Positions 30,401 through 40,514 of a stretch of DNA of 64,000 bases are shown here, in pieces; the stretch's first letter is position 1; each line of letters starts with the position of its first letter. The translations under genes were made by a program, and so were the position numbers. The DNA is from Ampullaceana balthica. Taxonomy: Eukaryota; Mollusca; Gastropoda; Lymnaeidae. The stretch is from NCBI GenBank assembly GCA_944989445.1, contig CALYLW010000053.1, forward strand, positions 1,279,501 to 1,343,500, read 5' to 3'. The notes under the pieces were generated by a model. That model worked only from the letters and a program-made list of their open reading frames with translations, did not search any database and had not been told where the DNA came from.

Positions 30401-33400
30401 CTTTGTTTTTACGGGGTTGTTTTATTAAATCCCTTATATTAACTTCGAAATCTTGTCTCTCTGTCTTGGGCGGGCGGAAAAACAAAAGTAAAAAATGACC
30501 CACTTCCCGTAAAACCATCAAGCTGAAATTTGGCACATGGACCCGTGTTACCTAACAATGCACCTTTTCAAAATTTCAGATCGATCGAACGTACCGTAAT
30601 TAAATTAATGCATTTTTAGTTTATCTCTATACAACGTATGTAATTCAATTTCACTGTTTGTTATTGTTTTTTTATTGATTTTGTTTACATTTTACGTGTC
30701 GCTGAGCTCGGTCCAGCGATCGGTGACCAGACCTTTCCCCTCTCCCTGCCCCCCCCTGGTCAACTTTCTGCTTATTTTTGTCTCGTTTCCGATGTAACAG
30801 TTATTATTCTTTCATATCATCTCTCCCCCCAATATTTCTTTCAAATTTTTCTCTTTGTCTCTAGTTCCTCTTTCTTCTTATGTCCATACTCTTCAACAAT
30901 TTCTTCCAAAGTCTTGTTTAGTAATTATTTTAATGCCCAACATTTTAAAAGCTTCCTTTATCATATGATTTTATGTACTACAAACAAGTAACAAAGGTGA
31001 TAAATTGGATATTAAAACTAAATACCTTTAGACCGCTACTTGTAGCGTTGCAGTATTTGGATAAGACGGCGTAAACAATGGGCTTAGTAGTGCTGGGAAC
31101 AAGAAATCAAGGCTTTTAAATAGTGATATCGGTGAAACAATGTTTTATATTTTAAAAACATCTAGACCTCCACTTGTTTATGGAACATCGAGAAATGTGT
31201 TTTTACTCACGTGGGGAATGTTCCAAACAATGTTGCCCTCATGCACATATCTGCAGGTTGTGAAGACAGGTTTTTGTTGCAAGTTGTACTCCCTAGAATA
31301 CATATATTTGGGGATTGTCTTTTCATAGTTACACCGTCAACCTAAAAAAATCAAGAAATATGCTTGATGAGAAACATTTAAAGTTGTGATTGATTAGAAG
31401 AAGTTAAGATCTTTAGAACCATTTCTATAATGATAACTAAAATGCATTACTTTTTTTAAATCTCGTTCTCCATCATAAAATCTTGGGTGACCCAATGCGA
31501 TAATATAGATAATATGAAGAATTTTGTGAGTCTACGAAACAAAAGACAAGGTAAGGATGAAACGTTACATTAGAAGTCAATCATGAGCTAATGAAAAGTG
31601 CAGCTGTGGAGCACGGGATGTGTGTCACCCATTGTGGGACAAGATTTGAGCTCCCCTCCTCTAATTAAAAAACACAAATTTTGAATTCTACAAAAAATTA
31701 TTCGTATAAAACATAAACTTGTTTGCTTTCAATGCTTCAAGACTTTCTCTCAAGGATGAGTTTGACCAACACAAAAGTATAGAAAAGTTCCTCGTATATT
31801 AAAAAATAAATTCATCACCAAATTTATGTTTTAATAATAATAATAACATGTAGGAAAAACTGTGAGAGAAGTGTTGTGTTGTTGTATTGACATTGTATGA
31901 GCGTGCGAGTTGACTAGTATGAAACACGTGGTTTGTGATGTGAACTGTAAGCGTGCGTGGTAGTGAACTGAGAGATGATGGCTGACTATAAATGAAAGGT
32001 TCACGCTGTAACAAGGTAGTCAAAGGCAATGGATCGTATAGTTGATTAAAGACAGTTGTTACCCAAACAACAAGTTGTTAAAGTTGTGTTACTTGACCAT
32101 AAGTTCTATTACAAAAATATTCATAAAGGAAGGGGATCAAAATATTTGGCTAAAGCAAAGAGAACGGTGCGCTCAAAGATTTACATTGTTATGGCAGAGC
32201 GCGGGAATGAAATGTATTTTTAAATCCTTTATATTAACTCGTGGTGTCTGCGACCGACCGACCGCCCGCCCTTGTCGCCAAAACTTTTGATCGATTTTAA
32301 CCCACTTGCTCGTAAGCTAGCGAGCTGAAATTTTGCAGGCAGTTTTGTACCGACGATAAAAACAATGTATCAAAATTTCAGATCGATCGCATGGACCGTA
32401 ATTAAATTATTGATTTTTTAGATTATTTTATTTATTCCTATTTATCATGCTATTTTTTGAGATAGAGCGTCGCGGTGCGTAGTATATTGAACAACCTTTC
32501 TGTCGCGCAATAAGGTGCGTATTTTATTGACAACTCTTTTAATAAACATATTCCTGATCGGTGCGCATTATGTTAAACATGTTTTACGACACAACTGCAA
32601 TTTTGTATTTCTGGATGGTCTGGCGCTGCGTATTGTAATGAACATTCTTTTAGTTACGTCTCGTACATAAAGGATTTATAGTGAAAAACTTTGTTTTTTA
32701 CGTGTTTTTTTTATTATACTTGAAAAGGGAATAAGTGGAATTATTTTAGGTTATAGTTTTAGTGTCTGGGTTAGGTTTAGTTGTCAATTTATTAAATTAA
32801 ATTTGAAGAAAAAAAATTAGCATAGCAGCCAAAAATACCATTTATCGAGAGCACCGTTCTCTTTGCTTTTACCAAATATTTTGTCATTTGACTTATAAAG
32901 AAAAGTTATAAATATTTGACAAAATAATATTAGCTAACAGGTATGTCTTGTTTTTTCTGGGTTTTTTTGTTGTTGTTTTTTTGTTTTGTGGAGGGGGCGG
33001 ATGGTTAATAAAAATAATTTTTTTGGAATCCATTTCTATCATCAACATCCCAGCAAACAAGAGCTGTAAGAAAAGCCCATCAAATACGTATTGTTACTGT
33101 AGATTGTAGATTATAAAAAATCTTATCGAATGCTTGATGTTCCACCACCTTTTTAAGAATAAAACGGATCCACAATAAAGCTTCTTACCAACGTTTACCT
33201 CTTTCGGACTAGACAAAGTTATATCTCGAAGCATTATGAACCTATTTTTAAAATTCAGCATATATATAGTAGTAAAAATATATTTGCAAAAATTTCAGCA
33301 TTATCACATACGTTCACTAAGCTGAATAAGTTCGAGTAGAATTTACAAGTATCTGTTGAGATAAGTTCTCCGCCGTGAAGTGATAGGGTCTGTTGGAGGA

Positions 33401-34085
33401 GTGACATGGCGTCTATCTGTTGTATCTAGGCCGTCTTGACCGGGTTTTCGGGTACCCGTTGCGTGCGTTACTCGGGTAGTAAAATTGCGCACGGGTACCA
33501 GTGAAAATTTTGTCTCCAATGTCTATACTCTCTACACCAACGGTGTCCAAACTGCGGATCGGGAGCCTGGCAGCGTTTTTCAACAATATTGACAGCCCTA
33601 GTTATGTCACAAGAAGAAACCGAAGTGAGAATCGGACTGGACTCGTATTAAACACAGGAAAGGCTGAATGAAATTTTTTTACCCACTTTCAAAATGACAC
33701 ACTGACACACCGAGCTAGACAAGCGCCTAAGATGACACCCGAAAGGTTGATTAACGCTGACAACATCATCTCTCAAAGTGACACACTGTCAACGTGACAC
33801 ACTGTCAACGTGACACACTGTCAAAGTGACACACTGACACACCGAGTTAGACAAGCGCCTACCATGATACCAGTCAGATTGACTGACGCTGACAACAGTA
33901 TCTGCCACCCACACGTGGGCGTGAACTCCTTGTAGTTGAAGCAGATCACGCCCCACACGTGACTCAACGTGTTGTTGACAGGACTCAGTTGGAAGAAGCT
34001 GTTGAAGGCCTGTCCACTTGACGTCGGGAGACAGACGGCCAGCAGAAGCAGACACGCTTGAGATATCATCTCTGGATGCCTTGCC
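27171..34085 (-). CDS. Small secreted protein with a Cys-rich PAN/apple-like C-terminus
   Basis: Four coding exons on the minus strand join in phase: 34069-33863 (69 codons, phase 0), 31318-31211 (36 codons, phase 0), 27959-27827 (44 codons plus one base) and 27421-27171 (stop). Total about 232 residues. The protein begins with a signal peptide (MISQACLLLLAVCLPTSSGQ), continues with CRYVHEGNIVWNIPH and YIGQTFHADPFYFNTTSS in the middle, and ends in a Cys-rich domain of about 80 residues. An acceptor (TTGTTTCAG) 16 bp before the ATG indicates a 5' untranslated exon upstream. The start of exon 2 (31318) has a weak tract and could be at 31287 instead; an alternative frame of exons 2 and 3 is also open. 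The family is not identified. Confidence 0.62.
27655..27860. repeat. Tandem duplication of an exon-intron junction
   Basis: Three or four degenerate copies, about 60 bp each, of a unit containing TTACTGACTGATCCC and CCCAGGATG. On the minus strand the unit is the 3' end of gene 2 exon 3 plus its donor. Several potential donors (GTAATT, GTAAGT) result. Confidence 0.75.
27827..27959 (-). CDS. Gene 2 exon 3
   Basis: Reads NVSTTYAPYIGQTFHADPFY, then FNTTSSAPPSVPGILGYCPL, then LGSV, with two N-x-S/T glycosylation sites. Acceptor TCCAACAG; donor GTAATT leaves one base that forms ATG with the next exon. Confidence 0.55.
27960..28307. other. Intron, no recognisable feature
   Basis: AT-rich unique-looking sequence between exon 3 of gene 2 and the tandem repeat array. 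Confidence 0.5.
28308..30756 (+). repeat. Five tandem copies of the GATCGATC repeat family
   Basis: Units start at about 28308, 28868, 29416, 29891 and 30427 (spacing 475 to 560 bp). Each unit begins AAATCCCTTATATTAACTTC, passes GGCGGGCGGAAAAAC, TGAAATTTGGCACA, TTTCAGATCGATC, ACGTACCGTAATTAAATTAA and TGCATTTTTAGTTTATC, a C-rich tract, and ATATAAGGGATTTATAGTC. It closes with TTTGTTTTTACGGGTTTG. The inner pair AAATCCCTTATAT/ATATAAGGGATTT forms 13-bp inverted ends. All within intron 2 of gene 2. No coding. Confidence 0.9.
30757..31210. other. Intron, no recognisable gene
   Basis: Pyrimidine-rich stretch then AT-rich sequence; nothing assigned. Confidence 0.5.
31211..31318 (-). CDS. Gene 2 exon 2
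   Basis: Reads TIPKYMYSREYNLQQKPVFT, then TCRYVHEGNIVWNIPH, ending at donor GTGAGT in phase 0. The 3' end is secure. The start is chosen for phase with exon 1; the better-looking acceptor ATTCTAG would begin the exon ten codons later in a different phase. Confidence 0.5.
31330..32219. other. Intron, no recognisable gene
   Basis: AT-rich. Sequence at 32138-32175 (AAAGCAAAGAGAACGGTGCG) is repeated inverted at 32845-32880, so the repeat at 32220-32710 lies inside an older palindromic element. Confidence 0.5.
32220..32710 (+). repeat. GATCGATT-type repeat family, near-complete copy
   Basis: Starts AAATCCTTTATATTAACTCG, contains CCAAAACTTTTGATCGATTT, TCGTAAGCTAGCGAGCTGAA, TCAGATCGATCGCATGG, then GTCGCGGTGCGTA motifs, and ends near TACATAAAGGATTTATAGTG. 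The inverted ends (AAATCCTTTATAT / ATAAAGGATTT) parallel those of the 28308 family. Confidence 0.8.
32711..33712. other. Intron, no recognisable gene
   Basis: AT-rich sequence with the inverted fragment noted for 32138-32175. A CG-rich patch at 33430-33510 (GGGTACCCG...ACGGGTACC) is a short imperfect palindrome. Confidence 0.45.
33713..33905. repeat. Duplicated end of gene 2 exon 1
   Basis: The segment 33841-33905 (exon 1 end and donor) has a diverged direct copy at about 33713-33778, separated by short repeats of GTGACACACTGTCAA. Shared phrases are ACACCGAG-T-AGACAAGCGCC and GACGCTGACAACA-type text. Confidence 0.7.
33863..34069 (-). CDS. Gene 2 exon 1: signal peptide
   Basis: Sixty-nine codons. 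MISQACLLLLAVCLPTSSGQ is a hydrophobic leader with a likely cleavage near SSG/QA. The mature part reads AFNSFFQLSPVNNTLSHVWG, then VICFNYKEFTPTCGWQILLS. The donor GTAGGC follows ATG at 33863. Confidence 0.68.
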
Positions 34086-34419
34086 CTGAAACAAAATACA
34101 GAGCCGTAATAATGTTTGAATGTCTCCCACCCTTTCTTGTAAATCAAATATTTAATATTTAAATCAAGGATTTTAACAATAGTTAACGTTTCTATTATGT
34201 CTTTATATCTTGCTACTTTCTAAATAACTTCTTCTGATTACATAACATCAGCTGAAAACTACAAGAAAGTATTCAAGAAAACTCGAGAGAGAAAGACGGG
34301 TGGAAAAAACAAAAGCTATTTTTGGTGAAGTGAAATGAAATGCTGCTACAGTAAAAAACCAATTACAAAATTTTAAGCACAATTTTAACAGGTCCGTCCT
34401 TCAAAGTGCACGTGTTTGA

Positions 34420-34955
34420 CCACAACTCTTTCAATCACTCACCTGTGACAGCTAACTCTTTCAATCACTCACCTGTGACAGCCAACTCTTTCAATCACTC
34501 ACCTGTGACAGCTAACTCTTTCAATCACTCACTTGTGACAGCCAACTCTTTCAAGCACTCACTTGTGACAGCTAACTCTTTCAATCACTCACCTGTGACA
34601 GACAATTCTTTCAATCACTCACTCGTGACAGCTAAATCTTTCAATCACTCACTTGTGACAGCTAACTCTTTCAATCACTCACTTGTGACAGCTAACTCTT
34701 TCAATCACTGACTTGTGACAGCTAACTCTTTCAATCACTCACCTGTGACAGCTAACTCTTTCAATCACTCACCTGTGACAGCTAACTCTTTCAAGCACTC
34801 ACCTGTGAGAGCTCACTCTTTCAATACTCACCTGTGACAGCTAAGTCTTTCAATCACTCAATTGTGACAGCTAACTCTTTCAATCACTCACCTGTGACAG
34901 CTAACTCTTTCAATCACTCACCTGTGACAGCTAACTCTTTCAATCACTCACTTGT
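34420..34955. repeat. 30-bp minisatellite (CTCTTTCAATCACTCACCTG + TGACAGCTAA)
   Basis: About 18 copies with few substitutions, next to the 5' end of gene 2. The plus-strand Ser-Phe-Asn-His frame reflects the 30-bp period and is not a gene. Confidence 0.95.
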
Positions 34956-35816
34956 TGCATGTACAGTTCCGTCGTTGTGATTTAATATTTATTATGATAT
35001 ACTATCTATTTCACTTTTCGTGTTCAGGTTGTTAAAAGGTTAATATATTCCCTCTCATAGATCCATTCTGCATTGAACACTTCTCTGGTATATCTCAAAT
35101 ATCAAATAGAATTCATAAATTAATTATATTATTTTGTTTATCATCAATATTTGATTATTAATTTTTTTCTAATTTAAAATGTAACATAGCACGGTTCTAA
35201 AATATAATAGAGAAAAATATTGTTGTTATCATTTTAATCAGAAATAATTATTGCTTTTAAAACTTCCCCCCGTATCTGCATCATTCATGTGAGCTCTTAA
35301 AGAAATTTAACTCAAAAACTTAAACTATGAAACTTTGAAAGTTGTCACCCTTGCTATCAAAGCATTATACAAGCTTTATCAACTGCTAGTAATTTATTCA
35401 AATGGCGATCCTTCCAGTGCAGAACGATATTTATCCTCAGTCGCAATTGTTCTTAGGTCCACATTTCTTGTGTCTTTCTCTGTTTTAGTTACTATGTTAG
35501 AAAACGAATACGTCCTGTGCACGCGAAACATTTTTATTTTGTTTGAACCGGATAAAGAATCAGAATCTTGTATACCTTGATCAGACGGTGAAGTAGGGCT
35601 TGAGGCGTATAGATAGCAGACAGACCTGAGGCAAGGACGTGATCGTGTTAAACTTGGGATTTCTTCTCGTAAACTTCTCTGGCGATTGTAGCATTTAAAA
35701 AATCTGTCCAATTATTATTAGTGTTGATATATTATTATTGTTTATTGATATAGTTCTACATGAGTAGTAACCCTTTTTTGCCCGGGGGGGGGGTGTTAAA
35801 GGATCAAATTCAAATA
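34956..35816. other. No recognisable gene
   Basis: AT-rich. A 105-codon minus-strand frame (35711-35394, starting MDRFFKCYNRQRSLREEIPS) is the only long frame. It might be a transposon fragment but shows no motif I can name. Confidence 0.4.
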
Positions 35817-38800
35817 CAGTGGTGCCTCGAGATACGAAATTAATAAGTTCCGAGGTAGATTTAGAATCTTGGATTTTGTGTATCTCGAACTAAGTTTTAC
35901 ATGTAAAATGCTTAATCCGTTACAAGCCACACAGAAACAACACCAAAAATTTAAAATATCATGGAAAACTTTAGAAAAACAAAGGAGGATTCTTCAATCC
36001 TTAAAAGTACATATTATAAATCAAATAAATAATAATAAAACGGTGAAAACGTAATAAAATTTATGAAAAATAATATGTATACAAATGTGAACCCTTACCT
36101 TTCGAGTGAGGCGATGTGGCCAAGTGTCGGAAAACGTTGAAGGGGAGGAGAACAGATGGCAGAGAATATTACGGCATTACGTAGGAAACACTTAACTTTA
36201 TCAAAATAATACGTTGTGTACAAACTTGACATTAATTAAGTCTAAATAAACACTTACATTTAGTACAACCCTACAAACTTGACATTAATTAAGTCTAAAT
36301 AAACACTTACATTTAGTACAACCCTACAAACTTGACATTAATTAATTCTAAATAAACACTTACATTTAGTACAACCCTACAAACTTAGCATTAATTAATT
36401 CTAAATAAACACTTACATTTAGTAGAACCCTACAAACTTTACATTAATTAATTCTAAATAAACACTTACATTTAGTAGAACCCTACAAACTTTACATTAA
36501 TTAATTCTAAATAAACACTTACATTTAGTAGAACCCTACAAACTTTACATTAATTAATTCTAAATAAACACTTACATTTAGTAGAACCCTACAAACTTTA
36601 CATTAATTAATTCTAAATAAACACTTACATTTAGTACAACCCTACAAACTTTACATTAATTAATTCTAAATAAACACTTACATTTAGTAGAACCCTACAA
36701 ACTTTACATTAATTAATTCTAAATAAACACTTACATTTAGTAGAACCCTACAAACTTTACATTAATTAATTCTAAATAAACACTTACATTTAGTAGAACC
36801 CTACAAACTTTACATTAATTAATTCTAAATAAACACTTACATTTAGTAGAACCCTACAAACTTTACATTAATTAATTCTAAATAAACACTTACATTTAGT
36901 AGAACCCTACAAACTTTACATTAATTAATTCTAAATAAACACTTACATTTAGTAGAACCCTACAAACTTTACATTAATTAATTCTAAATAAACACTTACA
37001 TTTAGTACAACCCTACAAACTTTACATTAATTAATTCTAAATAAACACTTACATTTAGTAGAACCCTACAAACTTTACATTAATTAATTCTAAATAAACA
37101 CTTACATTTAGTAGAACCCTACAAACTTTACATTAATTAATTCTAAATAAACACTTACATTTAGTAGAACCCTACAAACTTTACATTAATTAATTCTAAA
37201 TAAACACTTACATTTAGTAGAACCCTACAAACTTTACATTAATTAATTCTAAATAAACACTTACATTTAGTACAACCCTACAAACTTAGCATTAATTAAT
37301 TCTAAATAAACACTTACATTTAGTACAACCCTACAAACTTAGCATTAATTAATTCTAAATAAACACTTACATTTAGTACAACCCTACAAACTTAGCATTA
37401 ATTAATTCTAAATAAACACTTACATTTAGTACAACCCTACAAACTTAGCATTAATTAATTCTAAATAAACACTTACATTTAGTACAACCCTACAAACTTG
37501 ACATTAATTAATTCTAAATAAACACTTACATTTAGTACAACCCTACAAACTTGACATTAATTAATTCTAAATAAACACTTACATTTAGTAGAACCCTACA
37601 AACTTGACATTAATTAATTCTAAATAAACACTTACATTTAGTACAACCCTACAAACTTGACATTAATTAATTCTAAATAAACACTTACATTTAGTACAAC
37701 CCTACAAACTTGACATTAATTAATTCTAAATAAACACTTACATTTAGTAGAACCCTACAAACTTTACATTAATTAATTCTAAATAAACACTTACATTTAG
37801 TAGAACCCTACAAACTTGACATTAATTAATTCTAAATAAACACTTACATTTAGTAGAACCCTACAAACTTTACATTAATTAATTCTAAATAAACACTTAC
37901 ATTTAGTACAACCCTACAAACTTGACATTAATTAATTCTAAATAAACACTTACATTTAGTACAACCCTACAAACTTGACATTAATTAATTCTAAATAAAC
38001 ACTTACATTTAGTAGAACCCTACAAACTTGACATTAATTAATTCTAAATAAACACTTACATTTAGTAGAACCCTACAAACTTGACATTAATTAATTCTAA
38101 ATAAACACTTACATTTAGTACAACCCTACAAACTTGACATTAATTAATTCTAAATAAACACTTACATTTAGTAGAACCCTACAAACTTTACATTAATTAA
38201 TTCTAAATAAACACTTACATTTAGTACAACCCTACAAACTTAGCATTAATTAATTCTAAATAAACACTTACATTTAGTACAACCCTACAAACTTAGCATT
38301 AATTAATTCTAAATAAACACTTACATTTAGTACAACCCTACAAACTTAGCATTAATTAATTCTAAATAAACACTTACATTTAGTACAACCCTACAAACTT
38401 AGCATTAATTAATTCTAAATAAACACTTACATTTAGTACAACCCTACAAACTTGACATTAATTAATTCTAAATAAACACTTACATTTAGTACAACCCTAC
38501 AAACTTGACATTAATTAATTCTAAATAAACACTTACATTTAGTAGAACCCTACAAACTTGACATTAATTAATTCTAAATAAACACTTACATTTAGTACAA
38601 CCCTACAAACTTGACATTAATTAATTCTAAATAAACACTTACATTTAGTACAACCCTACAAACTTGACATTAATTAATTCTAAATAAACACTTACATTTA
38701 GTAGAACCCTACAAACTTTACATTAATTAATTCTAAATAAACACTTACATTTAGTAGAACCCTACAAACTTGACATTAATTAATTCTAAATAAACACTTA

Positions 38801-39960
38801 CATTTAGTAGAACCCTACAAACTTTACATTAATTAATTCTAAATAAACACTTACATTTAGTACAACCCTACAAACTTGACATTAATTAATTCTAAATAAA
38901 CACTTACATTTAGTACAACCCTACAAACTTGACATTAATTAATTCTAAATAAACACTTACATTTAGTAGAACCCTACAAACTTGACATTAATTAATTCTA
39001 AATAAACACTTACATTTAGTAGAACCCTATAAACTTGACATTAATTAATTCTAAATAAACACTTACATTTAGTAGAACCCTACAAACTTGACATTAATTA
39101 ATTCTAAATAAACACTTACATTTAGTAGAACCCTACAAACTTGACATTAATTAATTCTAAATAAACACTTACATTTAGTAGAACCCTACAACCTTGACAT
39201 TAATTAATTCTAAATAAACACTTACATTTAGTAGAACCCTACAACCTTGACATTAATTAATTCTAAATAAACACTTACATTTAGTACAACCCTACAACCT
39301 TGACATTAATTAATTCTAAATAAACACTTACATTTAGTAGAACCCTACAACCTTGACATTAATTAATTCTAAATAAACACTTACATTTAGTACAACCCTA
39401 CAAACTTAGCATTAATTAATTCTAAATAAACACTTACATTTAGTAGAACCCTACAAACTTTACATTAATTAATTCTAAATAAACACTTACATTTAGTAGA
39501 ACCCTACAAACTTTACATTAATTAATTCTAAATAAACACTTACATTTAGTAGAACCCTACATTAAACATACGTAACGAACCATGACTTAAACTTATGCAA
39601 ATATTTAATCTGCTTTCTATATTTTAAATATTTTTTTACGTTTGTTTTGCACTTGCTAATTGTTTGTTTCACCTTTCATTTTCTTTGCCGCACTTCCACC
39701 AACATCTTCGCATACTAATGGTCTCTTAGCAAATTATTGATCTAAGGAAGCTTGTTATTGCCTGCTTTTTACAATTTTTCTGAAACGACTCAGGCAAATG
39801 TATTTGAACTGCGCAACAACACAACCTGTTTGAACCTTGTCAGTCACGTGATGCCCAGTGTTGTCAGCTGCGCGTTTTTCGTGTCTTGGATTTTTGTTTT
39901 CATATCTTGGAACAAAAAATTCTTCGAGTGGCCTTTTGTATCTTGGTTTTTAGTATAGGG
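35817..39960 (+). mobile_element. TA-flanked MITE enlarged by an internal tandem array
   Basis: The left end TA-CAGTGGTGCCTCGAGATACG and the outer segments (35817-36235 and 39567-39955) match the compact copy at 60148-61009. The compact copy has both ends (CAG...CTG inverted, TA duplicated), which points to a Tc1/mariner/pogo-type MITE. This copy lacks the right terminus, having run into another repeat near 39957. Confidence 0.75.
36236..39566. repeat. 53-bp satellite array, about 63 copies
   Basis: Near-identical 53-bp monomers (CTACAAACTTGACATTAATT + AATTCTAAATAAACACTTAC + ATTTAGTACAACC). Variants at two sites (TTTACAT/TTGACAT/TTAGCAT and TACAACC/TAGAACC) mark sub-types. Each monomer contains AATAAA and the palindrome ATTAATTAAT. 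The single-copy ancestor is visible at 60535-60590. Confidence 0.97.
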
Positions 39961-40030
39961 CTGCGGAAATTGACGATTAATTTCTCGATAAATCGTTAAA
40001 AAAATTTAACGATTAAATTTGTTTAGCGAT
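39957..40030 (+). repeat. Fragment of an AGGGCTGCGGAAATT repeat
   Basis: Matches the start of the repeat at 59487 (AGGGC-GCGGAAATT-ACGA then runs of CGATTAAT). Confidence 0.55.
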
Positions 40031-40149
40031 TAATCCACTTATAAATGTACTGGAAGTCAAAAAATAAAATATTACGGCCCATAAATATAAACTAATTTAC
40101 TCAGGATTATACGAACATTTCGGTTTTAAACTTTTGACTGTCTTGAATG

Positions 40150-40400
40150 CTCAAAATGTTGATAAAAGTTATTGTGTCCATTGAGAGAAATCTTTTGCCT
40201 AGCATGAAATTTTCCCTTTAAGTCTAAGCTTTGATGGTCCGTGTGCAATTTTTTAAAAAAACAACTCGTGTGCAAAGTTGCACAATGTCCATTTTTTGTG
40301 AAATATTTTACAAAATTTGCTGCTGTGATTCTAAACTCCTGCGTGGCGTCGGTCAAAATATCTGCGCAGCCACCCTGCTGAAAGGTAACATTGCTACCAT
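40150..40400 (+). repeat. Solo arm of the foldback family
   Basis: Homologous to the arms of 3497-4640: ACTCGTGTGCAAAGTTGCAC, TTTTACAAAATTTGCTGC, GATTCTAAACTCCTGCG and ATCTGCGCAGCCAC. Confidence 0.7.
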
Positions 40401-40514
40401 GGTTCTAACACTTCACTTACATATCACGTGCAAACCAAACATCCACTACAGTATCGGAAACTTCAGCTGAGACAATCTAAAGCTATGTGAACGATTGTTC
40501 AGCTCGGTTGGTTA

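Noticed and set aside
31211..31334. Alternative frame of gene 2 exon 2 starting VDGVTMKRQSPN
   Set aside because: It is open, and its better acceptor is attractive, but it forces exon 3 into a frame that runs through the duplicated junction and does not join the Cys-rich last exon in phase.
34406..34711. Ser-Phe-Asn-His repeat frame
   Set aside because: A by-product of the 30-bp minisatellite; no start context or conservation argument.
35394..35711. 105-codon minus-strand frame as a gene
   Set aside because: No recognised motif, no splice or polyadenylation support, and a repeat-rich setting; kept only as a note.
36236..39566. CRISPR-like array
   Set aside because: Repeats are directly contiguous with no spacers, and this is animal DNA.
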